Source: Pseudomonadota bacterium (lineage in GTDB: Bacteria; Pseudomonadota; Gammaproteobacteria; Steroidobacterales; Steroidobacteraceae). From it: a DNA stretch of 6,187 bases. Numbering within the stretch: position 1 is the first letter of the stretch; the number at the start of each line of letters is the position of its first letter. The position numbers were made by a program, and so were the translations under genes. The notes below the pieces were generated by a model. It was not told where the DNA came from. It saw only the letters and a program-made list of their open reading frames with translations, and did not search any database. Shown here piece after piece: positions 1 through 5,861 of this stretch. The stretch spans positions 1 through 6,187 of the forward strand of contig JAEZCN010000087.1 of NCBI GenBank assembly GCA_023433515.1. The letters run 5' to 3'.

Positions 1-138
1 ATCCGGGGCGGGGAATACGAGCTCTGCGCCCACGCGGACCACTGCTGCGGAAGAAACTGTAAAAAACGGTGCTGTGAAAAACGGCGCTGCCAACTATCAG
101 ATGGAGGTCGTCACGATGAAAATTGCGGTCACTTATGA
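1..138 (+). CDS. C-terminal fragment of a cysteine-rich protein, DUF134/UPF0251-like
   Basis: The frame starting at base 1 is open to a TGA at 136-138 and gives the last 45 residues of a protein cut off by the window edge. It begins IRGGEYELC and carries 8 cysteines (fragment positions 9, 15, 16, 20, 24, 25, 30 and 42) plus several histidines, so it very likely binds metal. From memory, DUF134/UPF0251 proteins (small helix-turn-helix proteins of Clostridia and archaea) end with an 'I-x-GG-x-Y-x-L-C' stretch followed by cysteines, and they often sit next to NifX-like genes, as here. Its end overlaps the start of the next gene by 23 nt, which suggests a shared transcript and coupled translation. 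The diagnostic N-terminal helix-turn-helix lies outside the window, so the family call is tentative. A second frame is also open through this stretch but has no family-like content upstream of 116. Confidence 0.5.
   Translation: MRGGEYELCAHADHCCGRNCKKRCCEKRRCQLSDGGRHDENCGHL
58..87 (+). repeat. Tandem 15-nt near-repeat in the cysteine-rich tail
   Basis: Bases 58-72 and 73-87 are adjacent 15-nt units matching at 13 of 15 positions (differences at 61/76 and 70/85). Each encodes one five-residue unit in the cysteine-rich frame: CKKRC followed by CEKRR, with another Cys immediately after. This looks like a small in-frame duplication that extends the cysteine and basic-residue cluster. Confidence 0.6.
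103..107 (+). promoter_or_regulatory. Ribosome binding site of the NifX-like gene
   Basis: GGAGG sits 8 nt before the ATG at 116 and decides that start over the in-frame GTG at 74. It lies inside the 3' end of the overlapping cysteine-rich gene. Confidence 0.75.
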
Positions 139-499
139 AAACGGACAGGTGTTCCAGCACTTTGGGCACACGGAACAGTTCAAACTCTACGAGGTCACGG
201 GCGGCGCGGTCGTCTCCTCCGAGGTCGTGCCCACGAACGGCAGCGGCCACGGCGCGCTGGCGGGCTTCCTGCGGGAGCGCGGCGTGGATACGCTGATCTG
301 CGGCGGCATCGGCGGCGGCGCGCGCACCGCGCTTGCCGAGGCGGGGATCGCCCTCTATCCGGGCGCCTCTGGGGAGGCGGACGCGCAGGTCGCGGCGCTT
401 TTGGCGGGCAGCCTGGCCTACGACCCTGACACCGTCTGCGCCCACCACGAGGGCCACGGCGAAGGACACGACTGTGGGAGCCACGCCTGCGGGCACTGA
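116..499 (+). CDS. NifX/NifB-family molybdenum-iron cluster-binding-like protein
   Basis: A 127-residue protein of the dinitrogenase iron-molybdenum cofactor domain family (NifX/NafY/NifB C-terminal fold), known for binding Fe-S or FeMo-type clusters. The N-terminus MKIAVTYENGQVFQHFGH, the NGSGHGALAGFL stretch (residues 41-52) and the glycine loop ICGGIGGGAR (61-70) are typical of the small stand-alone members common in Clostridia. The last 20 residues are rich in metal ligands: Cys108, His110, His111, His114, His118, Cys120, His123, Cys125 and His127. The ATG at 116 is chosen because GGAGG at 103-107 lies 8 nt upstream and the family begins MKIAV; a GTG at 74 in the same frame would add 14 unrelated residues. 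It overlaps the cysteine-rich gene upstream and is followed by a strong terminator. No nif genes are visible, so a nitrogenase role should not be assumed; metal-cluster handling or sensing is the most that can be inferred. No membrane segment or signal peptide is seen, so it is probably cytoplasmic. Confidence 0.85.
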   Translation: MKIAVTYENGQVFQHFGHTEQFKLYEVTGGAVVSSEVVPTNGSGHGALAGFLRERGVDTLICGGIGGGARTALAEAGIALYPGASGEADAQVAALLAGSLAYDPDTVCAHHEGHGEGHDCGSHACGH

Positions 500-577
500 C
501 GCGCTGAAATGAAAATGTTCGCCCGCCTTTTCAGATGACGGCGGGTTCCCGGGGCGGCGTTCTGAGCCGCTTGCCGG

Positions 578-619
578 AGAGGACCGGCGGACGCGGCGCG
601 TCCGCCGGTCCTCTTTCTT
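578..619 (+). terminator. Rho-independent terminator after the NifX-like gene
   Basis: A perfect 17-bp GC-rich inverted repeat (578-594 pairing with 598-614) with a 3-nt loop, followed by the T-rich run TTTCTT (614-619). It lies 79 nt past the NifX-like stop codon and upstream of the cyclophilin gene, so it should end the upstream transcript and separate the two units. The T run is broken by one C, but the stem is very strong. The arms are nearly symmetric and the opposite strand lacks a matching T tract, so activity is expected mainly on the plus strand. Confidence 0.85.
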
Positions 620-640
620 CCCGCGCGCGGCGCAAGGGGC

Positions 641-669
641 TTGCGCGCGGTGCCGGGATGTAGTAAACT
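641..669 (+). promoter_or_regulatory. Possible weak promoter for ppiB
   Basis: TTGCGC (641-646) and TAAACT (664-669) are separated by 17 nt and partly match the sigma-70 -35 and -10 elements (3/6 and 4/6). Something must initiate transcription between the strong terminator ending near 619 and the ribosome binding site at 713, and this is the best pair I could find. The match is poor and the assignment is tentative. The TTGCGC also forms part of a small 7-bp hairpin (630-636 with 640-646). Confidence 0.22.
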
Positions 670-690
670 GAACAGGACGGTTAAGAATAC

Positions 691-705
691 CCGGGCCAGG
701 CCCGG
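691..705 (+). other. Small GC-rich hairpin in the ppiB leader
   Basis: A 6-bp stem (691-696 with 700-705) and 3-nt loop, ending 7 nt before the ppiB Shine-Dalgarno sequence. There is no T tract, so it is not a convincing terminator. It could stabilise the 5' end of the leader RNA, or it may be chance in GC-rich DNA. Confidence 0.35.
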
Positions 706-712
706 CTTTAAT

Positions 713-717
713 GGAGG
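713..717 (+). promoter_or_regulatory. Ribosome binding site that fixes the ppiB start
   Basis: GGAGG lies 5 nt before the ATG at 723. An in-frame ATG at 711 overlaps this site and would add four residues (MEDI) absent from the family, so 723 is the real start. A strong GGAGG with short spacing fits the clostridial character of this end of the window. Confidence 0.8.
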
Positions 718-722
718 ATATT

Positions 723-1217
723 ATGGTTACGATTCAGATGGAAAACGGCAGGGAGATCAAAATTGAGCTCTATCCCGACGTGGCGCCCGCCACGGTGGAA
801 AACTTTGTGAACCTTGTCAGGGACGGCTTCTATGACGGGCTCATCTTCCACCGCGTCATCCCCGGTTTCATGATCCAGGGTGGCGGCTTCGAGCCCGGCA
901 TGAAGCAGAAGAAGACCAAGGCGCCCATCGAGAACGAGGCGACCAACGGTCTCAGGAACGAGCGCGGCACGCTTTCGATGGCGCGCACCAACGACATCAA
1001 CAGCGCGACGGCGCAGTTCTTCGTCAACCTGGTCGACAACGACTTCCTCGATCACGCGGGCCCGGCCAACTACGGCTACGCGGTGTTCGGCAAGGTCACC
1101 TCGGGCATGGACGTCATCGACAAGATCGCGAAGGTGAGCACCACGAATCGCGCCGGCCACCAGAACGTGCCCGCGCAGGACGTCACGATCACCAGGGCGT
1201 TCCGCAAAGCGGCGTGA
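723..1217 (+). CDS. ppiB: Cyclophilin-type peptidyl-prolyl isomerase, apparently chimeric
   Basis: A 164-residue single-domain cyclophilin, which would catalyse cis-trans isomerisation of peptide bonds before proline. No signal peptide is seen, so it would be cytoplasmic. Expected active-site residues are present: Arg44 and Phe49 in FHRVIPGFM, Gln52 in IQGG, Met87 in TLSMAR, and Gln98/Phe100 in SATAQFFVN. Length is normal for bacterial PpiB. The oddity is a change of type part way through. Residues 1 to about 41 (MVTIQMENG, KIELYPDVAPATVENF, DGFYDGL) read like clostridial cyclophilins, whose IQGG is usually followed by D-P-x-G-T-G. From Gly55 the sequence is the proteobacterial PpiB form, GGFEPGMKQK through ATAQFFVNLVDNDFLD, close to E. 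coli PpiB. The switch falls in the conserved block at nt 846-884. The frame is intact, so the product would probably fold, but the gene as written is more likely an assembly join than a natural protein. Its stop overlaps the mtgA start. Confidence 0.85.
   Translation: MVTIQMENGREIKIELYPDVAPATVENFVNLVRDGFYDGLIFHRVIPGFMIQGGGFEPGMKQKKTKAPIENEATNGLRNERGTLSMARTNDINSATAQFFVNLVDNDFLDHAGPANYGYAVFGKVTSGMDVIDKIAKVSTTNRAGHQNVPAQDVTITRAFRKAA
846..884 (+). other. Probable chimeric junction within ppiB
   Basis: These 39 nt encode FHRVIPGFMIQGG, a block shared by clostridial and proteobacterial cyclophilins. Everything upstream has clostridial character and everything downstream gammaproteobacterial. The join cannot be placed more exactly because both parents could be near-identical here. 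A short nearly identical stretch is what a de Bruijn assembler, or rarely homologous recombination, would use. Confidence 0.7.
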
Positions 1218-1978
1218 AGAAAACCTGGCGGCGGCGTCTCGCGCGGTGGACGCTCACCGCGGTCGTCGCCATCTTCCTCGCCACCGCCCTGCCCATCGTC
1301 GCGATGCGCTGGGCGGATCCCTGGTACAGCGCGTTCATGCTCGACGCGGCGCTCGATGCGTCGCGCGCGGGCAAGTCCAACTACCGGACCGACTATCGCT
1401 GGGCGGATCTCGAGCAGATTTCGCCGCACGCGGCCGTCGCGGTGATTGCCGCCGAAGATCAGCTCTTTCCGTTCCATACCGGCTTCGACTTCAAGTCGAT
1501 CCGCGAGGCGGTGCGCCACAACGAAAAGCAGGCGAGCAGGCGCAAGCCGCGCATTCGCGGCGCGAGCACGATCAGCCAGCAGGACGCGAAGAACCTGTTC
1601 CTCTGGCCGGGCCGCGGATATCTGCGCAAGGGTCTCGAGGCCTATCTCACCTTGCTGATCGAGTTCACCTGGCCGAAGGAGCGTATCCTCGAGGTGTATC
1701 TCAACGTCGCGCAGTTCGGCGACGGCATCTACGGCGTGGAAGCCGCGGCGCAACGTTACTGGAAGAAACCCGCGGCCCGGTTGAATCCATACGAGGCCGC
1801 GACACTCGCGGCCGTGCTGCCGAGCCCCGTGCGGCTGAAGGCAAACAACCCTTCCAACTACGTCGTCACGCGCCGCGACCAGATCATGGCGCAGATGCGC
1901 GGCCTCGGCGGCCCGCGATACCTGAAGGAACTGGAGAATCCGACGGAGCCGCCCAAGGCGCGTTCCGTCGAGAGATGA
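1214..1978 (+). CDS. mtgA: Monofunctional biosynthetic peptidoglycan transglycosylase
   Basis: A 254-residue family GT51 enzyme that polymerises lipid II into glycan strands at the outer face of the inner membrane. Residues 12-31 form one N-terminal membrane anchor behind a basic KKTWRRR start; no transpeptidase domain follows, so it is monofunctional. GT51 motifs appear in order: AVIAAEDQLFPFHTGFD (76-92) with catalytic Glu81, RGASTISQQDAKNLFLW (115-131), RKGLE (138-142) with the second conserved Glu142, and KERILEVYLNVAQFGDG (155-171). Length and motifs match E. coli MtgA. Two positions differ from E. coli as I recall it: Asp124 after STISQQ (Thr in E. coli) and Gln167 in NVAQFG (Glu in E. 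coli); neither is a known catalytic residue. The start is GTG, overlapping the ppiB stop by 4 nt (GTGA), which suggests translational coupling. The gene converges on hslO. It appears complete. Confidence 0.93.
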   Translation: MKKTWRRRLARWTLTAVVAIFLATALPIVAMRWADPWYSAFMLDAALDASRAGKSNYRTDYRWADLEQISPHAAVAVIAAEDQLFPFHTGFDFKSIREAVRHNEKQASRRKPRIRGASTISQQDAKNLFLWPGRGYLRKGLEAYLTLLIEFTWPKERILEVYLNVAQFGDGIYGVEAAAQRYWKKPAARLNPYEAATLAAVLPSPVRLKANNPSNYVVTRRDQIMAQMRGLGGPRYLKELENPTEPPKARSVER

Positions 1979-2006
1979 CAGCCGCCCAAGGGGTCGCGGC
2001 CGGTAG

Positions 2007-2918
2007 CTAGTTTATCGCGTCGCTGCCGCGCGGCGGCAGATCGGCGAACAGCTGCTCGGCATCGATCGCGTCGAACCTGTACGGCTTCTGGCAGAACTCG
2101 CAGGTCACCGTGCACGCACCCTGCTCCGCGATGACCGAGCGCACCTCCTCGACACCGAGCGAGCGCAGCACGTTCTCGACACGCTCGCGCGAGCAGCGGC
2201 ATTCGAAGGTGACGTCGTGCCCACCGAAGATTCGCGCCTCGTCGGCGCCGAACATGTTGACGAGCCTTTGTTCGATGTCGTCCTCGAGCAAGACGTCGCG
2301 CGACAGCGCGGCCACCGCGAGATCGGCGTTCATCCACGCGGCTTCGAGCGCGGCCGGATCGACGTTGTGTTTTCCGCCAGCTCCCGGCATCCGCTGCACG
2401 AGCATCCCGGACACGACACCGGGAGTGGCCGCGATCATCACGCGCGTCGGCAACTGCTCGGATTGCACGAAGTAGGCCTCGAGCGATTCCGCGAGAGAAT
2501 TTCCGGTGATCGGCACGATGCCCTGGTAGCTGGACGCACGATCGGTGGCCTCGACGGTGACGACGATCTGGCCATCTCCGGCCAAAGATCGAAACCCGGG
2601 CGCGTCGCCCCCTTCCATCGGCTCGATGGGATCGTGCCGCGCCATGCCGCGCACCTTGAAATCGTGCGTGCATTGCACGACCAGCAGGTTCACGAGGCCC
2701 TTGCCCTGCATCTGCAACGTGAGCGTGCCGTTGAACTTGAGCGTGGCCGCGAGCAGCACGACGGCGCCCACGGCTTCGCCCAGCAGGTCCTGCACGGCGG
2801 GTGGATAGTCCTGGTGCTCGCGCAGCTCGAGCCACGAGCGCGCCAGCCGCACGGCGTGCCCGCGAATGGGATGCCGTTCCAGGACGAAGCGCCGGACCTT
2901 GTCGGAACCGCTGGTCAT
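2007..2918 (-). CDS. hslO: Redox-regulated molecular chaperone Hsp33
   Basis: A 303-residue cytoplasmic holdase that is inactive when reduced and zinc-bound, and is activated by oxidative unfolding (for example by peroxide with heat, or hypochlorous acid) to hold unfolding proteins. The C-terminal zinc switch is complete: Cys240-x-Cys242 (ECRCS) and Cys273-x2-Cys276 (CEFC), with 30 residues between the pairs, the same spacing as E. coli Hsp33 (232/234/265/268). The N-terminal domain shows recognisable family stretches such as LLGEAVGAVVLLAATLKFNGTLTLQMQGKG (46-75, given here as the region's content), GIVPITG (133-139) and YFVQSEQLPT (149-158). The ATG at 2918 lies 6 nt after the gatB stop with only a weak Shine-Dalgarno, so it probably depends on read-through from the gat operon. 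It ends 28 nt from the mtgA stop on the other strand. It looks complete and functional. Confidence 0.95.
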   Translation of the reverse strand: MTSGSDKVRRFVLERHPIRGHAVRLARSWLELREHQDYPPAVQDLLGEAVGAVVLLAATLKFNGTLTLQMQGKGLVNLLVVQCTHDFKVRGMARHDPIEPMEGGDAPGFRSLAGDGQIVVTVEATDRASSYQGIVPITGNSLAESLEAYFVQSEQLPTRVMIAATPGVVSGMLVQRMPGAGGKHNVDPAALEAAWMNADLAVAALSRDVLLEDDIEQRLVNMFGADEARIFGGHDVTFECRCSRERVENVLRSLGVEEVRSVIAEQGACTVTCEFCQKPYRFDAIDAEQLFADLPPRGSDAIN

Positions 2919-2924
2919 CGCAGC

Positions 2925-4391
2925 CTAGCCCGCGAGCTTCTTCTTGAGCAGCTCGTTGAGTTGCGCGGGGTTCGCCTTGCCGCCGGTGGCTTTCATCACC
3001 TGGCCGACGAAGAAGCCGAACAGCTTGTCCTTGCCCGAACGGTAATCGGCGAGCTGGCCGGGATTCTTCGCCATAACCTCGTCGATGGCCTTCTCGATGG
3101 CGCCGGTGTCGGTGATCTGCTTGAGGCCCTTCGACTCGATGATCGAGTCCGCGTCCCTGCCCTCCGTCCACATCGCCTCGAACACGTCCTTCGCGATCTT
3201 GCCGGAGATCGTGTTGTCCGTGATGCGCGCGAGCAGGCCCGCGAGCCGCGCCGCGTCGATGCGGCTTTCGGTGATCTCGAGATTGTGCTCGTTGAGGGCC
3301 GCGGCGAGCGAGCCGGCCACCCAGTTGGCGGCAAGTTTCGCCTGTTCCTTGCCTGGCTCCTTGCCGCCGGCCAGTAGTTTGGCCGTCTCTTCGTAGTAAG
3401 CCGCAAGCTCCTTCGACGAGGTCAACACGCCCGCGTCGTACTCGGACAGACCCAGCGTCGCGACGAAACGCGCCGCCTTCTGGTCCGGCAGCTCCGGTAA
3501 CGTCGCGCGCACGCCGTCGATGAACGCGGCGTCGAGCTCCACGGGCAACAGGTCCGGATCCGGGAAGTAGCGGTAGTCGTTCGCCTCCTCCTTCGAGCGC
3601 ATGCTGCGCGTCTCGCCCTTGTCCGGGTCGTACAGGCGCGTCTCCTGCACCACCTTGCCGCCGCCGTCGATCACGTCGATCTGGCGCGCGACCTCGAAGT
3701 TTATCGCCTTCTCGACGAAGCGGAATGAGTTGATGTTCTTGATCTCGGCGCGTGTGCCGAACTTCGCCTCGCCGACACGGCGAACCGAAACGTTCGCGTC
3801 GCAACGGAACGAGCCTTCCTGCATGTTGCCGTCGCAGATCTCGAGGTAGCGCACCAGCGTGTGCACCTTCTTGAGGTAGGCGACGGCTTCCTTCGCCGAA
3901 CGCATGTCCGGCTCGGAGACGATCTCGATGAGCGGCGTGCCCGCGCGGTTGAGGTCGATGCCCGACACGCCCGGCAGTCCCTCGTGCAGCGACTTGCCGG
4001 CATCCTCCTCGAGGTGCGCGCGCGTGATGCCGATGCGCTTCTTCGTGCCGTCGTCCAGCACGATGTCGAGATGGCCCTTCGCGACGATGGGCAGCTCGTA
4101 CTGGCTGATCTGGTAACCCTTCGGAAGATCCGGGTAGAAGTAGTTCTTGCGCGCGAACACCGAGCGCGGCGCGACCTGCGCGCCGATCGCGAGGCCGAAC
4201 TTCACCGCCATGCGCACGGCCTCGGCGTTCAGCACGGGCAACACGCCCGGATACGCGAGATCGACGAGGTTCGCCTGCGAGTTCGGCGCCGCGCCGTACG
4301 CGGTGGGCGATCCCGAGAAGATCTTCGACTTCGTCGAGAGCTGCGCGTGGATCTCGAGACCGATGACGGTTTCCCATCCGGAGGCGTTCAT
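2925..4391 (-). CDS. gatB: Asp/Glu-tRNA amidotransferase subunit B
   Basis: The 488-residue kinase and tRNA-binding subunit of GatCAB. It phosphorylates the misacylated Glu (or Asp) on tRNA with ATP, then uses ammonia from GatA to form Gln-tRNA(Gln) or Asn-tRNA(Asn). The cradle domain begins ETVIGLEIHAQL with Glu13 and His15, which correspond to metal ligands in characterised GatB. Other hallmarks are YFYPDLPKGYQISQYE (84-99), THE HLEEDAGKS block (126-134), LNRAGTPLIEIVSEPD (147-162), RCDANVSVR (196-204) and DYRYFPDPDLLP near the middle. The C-terminal part, ending VGQVMKATGGKANP and LLKKKLAG, is the YqeY-like tail domain that contacts tRNA. Length equals the family norm. The start ATG overlaps the gatA stop by one base (TGATG), and a strong AAGGAGG (4405-4399) lies 7 nt upstream. 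The same frame is open far upstream, but that stretch is only antisense-frame noise within gatA. In Gammaproteobacteria with GlnRS the usual substrate is Asp-tRNA(Asn). Confidence 0.97.
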   Translation of the reverse strand: MNASGWETVIGLEIHAQLSTKSKIFSGSPTAYGAAPNSQANLVDLAYPGVLPVLNAEAVRMAVKFGLAIGAQVAPRSVFARKNYFYPDLPKGYQISQYELPIVAKGHLDIVLDDGTKKRIGITRAHLEEDAGKSLHEGLPGVSGIDLNRAGTPLIEIVSEPDMRSAKEAVAYLKKVHTLVRYLEICDGNMQEGSFRCDANVSVRRVGEAKFGTRAEIKNINSFRFVEKAINFEVARQIDVIDGGGKVVQETRLYDPDKGETRSMRSKEEANDYRYFPDPDLLPVELDAAFIDGVRATLPELPDQKAARFVATLGLSEYDAGVLTSSKELAAYYEETAKLLAGGKEPGKEQAKLAANWVAGSLAAALNEHNLEITESRIDAARLAGLLARITDNTISGKIAKDVFEAMWTEGRDADSIIESKGLKQITDTGAIEKAIDEVMAKNPGQLADYRSGKDKLFGFFVGQVMKATGGKANPAQLNELLKKKLAG

Positions 4392-5857
4392 CAGCGCACC
4401 TCCTTCTCGAACGCGGCCGGAATCCGGCGATGCCAGTCGGTTTCCTTCTGGTACGCATGCGCGACGTTGAGCAGTCGCGCCTCCGCGAAATGCGGTCCGC
4501 AGATCTGCAGGCCGACGGGCAGATCGCGTACGAAGCCGCAGGGGATCGACATCGCGGGCACACCCGCGAGATTCGCACCGATGGTGTAGATGTCGTTGAG
4601 ATACATCTGGATCGGATCCGACGCCTTCGCGCCGATCTCGAACGCGACGTCGGGCGCGGTGGGTCCCATCAATACGTCGACTTCGCCGAACGCGCGCTTG
4701 AAGTCCTGGTTGATGAGCTGACGCACGCGCTGCGCCTTGAGGTAATACGCATCGTAATAACCGGCCGACAACACGTACGTGCCGGTCATGATGCGCCGCT
4801 TCACCTCGGCCCCGAAGCCCTCGCCGCGCGAACGCTTGTAGAGGTCCATCAGGTCGCGCGGATTCTCGCAGCGATGTCCGTAACGCACGCCGTCGAAGCG
4901 CGCCAGGTTCGACGAACATTCGGCGGGCGCCACCACGTAATAGGTGGGCACGGACAGGGGCAGCGCCGGTAGTTTGACCTCGACCAGCTTCGCGCCGAGC
5001 TTCTCGTAGACCGCGAGCGCCTCGCGGATGCACTTCTCGACGTCGGCGTCCAGGCCCTTGTCGAAGAACTCCTTGATGAGCCCGATCTTCAGGCCCGCGA
5101 GCGGCTTGTCGAGCTCCGCGAGATAGTCCGGCACCGGCGTATCGACGCTGGTGGAGTCCCGCGGGTCGAAACCCGACATCGCGCCGAGCACCATGGCCGC
5201 GTCCTCGGCGGACACCGAGATGAGCCCGCCCTGGTCGAGGCTGGACGCGAACGCGATCATGCCGTAGCGCGAAACCCGGCCGTAGGTGGGCTTGATGCCG
5301 GTCACGCCGCACAGGGACGCGGGCTGGCGGATCGAACCACCCGTATCCGTCGCCGTGGCGATGGGCGCCACACGCGCGGCGACCGCCGCGGCCGAACCGC
5401 CCGAGGAGCCGCCGGGCACGAGCTTCACGTCCCAGGGATTCTTCACCGGCCCGTACCAGCTGGTTTCGTTCGACGAACCCATGGCGAACTCGTCCATGTT
5501 CGTCTTGCCCAGGGTCACCATGCCCGCGGCGTTGAGCTTCTCGACGATCGTGGCGTCGTAGGGCGAGACGAAGTTGTCGAGCATCCGCGAGCCGCAGCTC
5601 GTGCGGACCCCGCGCGTGCAGAAGATGTCCTTGTGCGCGAGCGGGAGCCCGGCAAGAGGTCCGGCCTGCCCCGACGCCAGCAGCGCGTCCGCCGCCCTGG
5701 CCTGTTCGAGGGCGGCTTCGGGGGTGACCGTGATGAAGGCGTTCAACTTCGACTGCGACGCCTCGATCCGGGCGAGCAGGCCTTTCGTGAGCTCCGTCAC
5801 GGAAAACTCTTTGGCGCGAAGCTTTTTCGCAAGCTCCGCCAGCGTCAACTTATGCAT
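4391..5857 (-). CDS. gatA: Asp/Glu-tRNA amidotransferase subunit A
   Basis: The 488-residue glutaminase subunit of GatCAB, an amidase-signature enzyme that hydrolyses Gln (or Asn) and channels ammonia to GatB. The Ser-cisSer-Lys triad is present: Lys76 in LAHKDIF, Ser151 in PGGSSGGSAAA, and nucleophile Ser175 in DTGGSIRQPAS. These correspond, with a constant shift of three, to Lys79/Ser154/Ser178 of S. aureus GatA as I recall the numbering. Further family marks are LGKTNMDEFAMGSS (116-129), GIKPTYGRVSRYGM (187-200) and the C-terminal MSIPCGFV and LPVGLQI stretches. It starts at an ATG 4 nt after the gatC stop, with only a weak AGGA upstream, so translation is probably coupled to gatC. Its stop TGA shares one base with the gatB ATG. 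Length and motifs indicate a complete, active gene. Confidence 0.97.
   Translation of the reverse strand: MHKLTLAELAKKLRAKEFSVTELTKGLLARIEASQSKLNAFITVTPEAALEQARAADALLASGQAGPLAGLPLAHKDIFCTRGVRTSCGSRMLDNFVSPYDATIVEKLNAAGMVTLGKTNMDEFAMGSSNETSWYGPVKNPWDVKLVPGGSSGGSAAAVAARVAPIATATDTGGSIRQPASLCGVTGIKPTYGRVSRYGMIAFASSLDQGGLISVSAEDAAMVLGAMSGFDPRDSTSVDTPVPDYLAELDKPLAGLKIGLIKEFFDKGLDADVEKCIREALAVYEKLGAKLVEVKLPALPLSVPTYYVVAPAECSSNLARFDGVRYGHRCENPRDLMDLYKRSRGEGFGAEVKRRIMTGTYVLSAGYYDAYYLKAQRVRQLINQDFKRAFGEVDVLMGPTAPDVAFEIGAKASDPIQMYLNDIYTIGANLAGVPAMSIPCGFVRDLPVGLQICGPHFAEARLLNVAHAYQKETDWHRRIPAAFEKEVR
4399..4405 (-). promoter_or_regulatory. Strong ribosome binding site of gatB
   Basis: AAGGAGG on the minus strand, 7 nt before the gatB ATG and inside the last codons of gatA. 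It is the only strong Shine-Dalgarno in the gat-hslO cluster, and together with the 1-nt overlap it confirms the gatB start. Confidence 0.8.
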
Positions 5858-5861
5858 TTTC

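Noticed and set aside
2..115. An N-terminal extension of the NifX-like protein, since its frame is open from base 2
   Set aside because: The family begins MKIAV at 116 with a GGAGG site 8 nt upstream. The extension is low-complexity, while the overlapping frame gives a cysteine-rich tail with family-like features.
630..646. Second terminator or riboswitch between the NifX-like gene and ppiB
   Set aside because: Only a 7-bp hairpin with no T tract follows the strong terminator; the 223-nt gap is too short and too simple to support a known riboswitch fold.
711..722. Upstream ATG at 711 as the ppiB start
   Set aside because: It overlaps the GGAGG ribosome binding site and adds residues not found in the family; the ATG at 723 has correct spacing.
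2217..3377. Plus-strand open frame of 386 codons antisense to hslO and gatB
   Set aside because: Its His/Arg/Leu/Glu-rich composition is the usual antisense shadow of GC-rich genes; it has no family-like motif and no ribosome binding site in a sensible place.
1858..4578. A very long minus-strand open frame (906 codons) covering hslO and gatB
   Set aside because: It is in a different frame from hslO, gatB and gatA, is rich in Arg, Gly and Ala as expected for shifted GC-rich coding DNA, and resembles no known family. The overlapped genes are complete and well supported.
4392..5312. Extending gatB upstream through the gatA region, since its frame stays open
   Set aside because: The extension reads as Arg-rich nonsense within gatA. 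The family start ETVIGLEIH lies just after the ATG at 4391, which has a strong AAGGAGG site.
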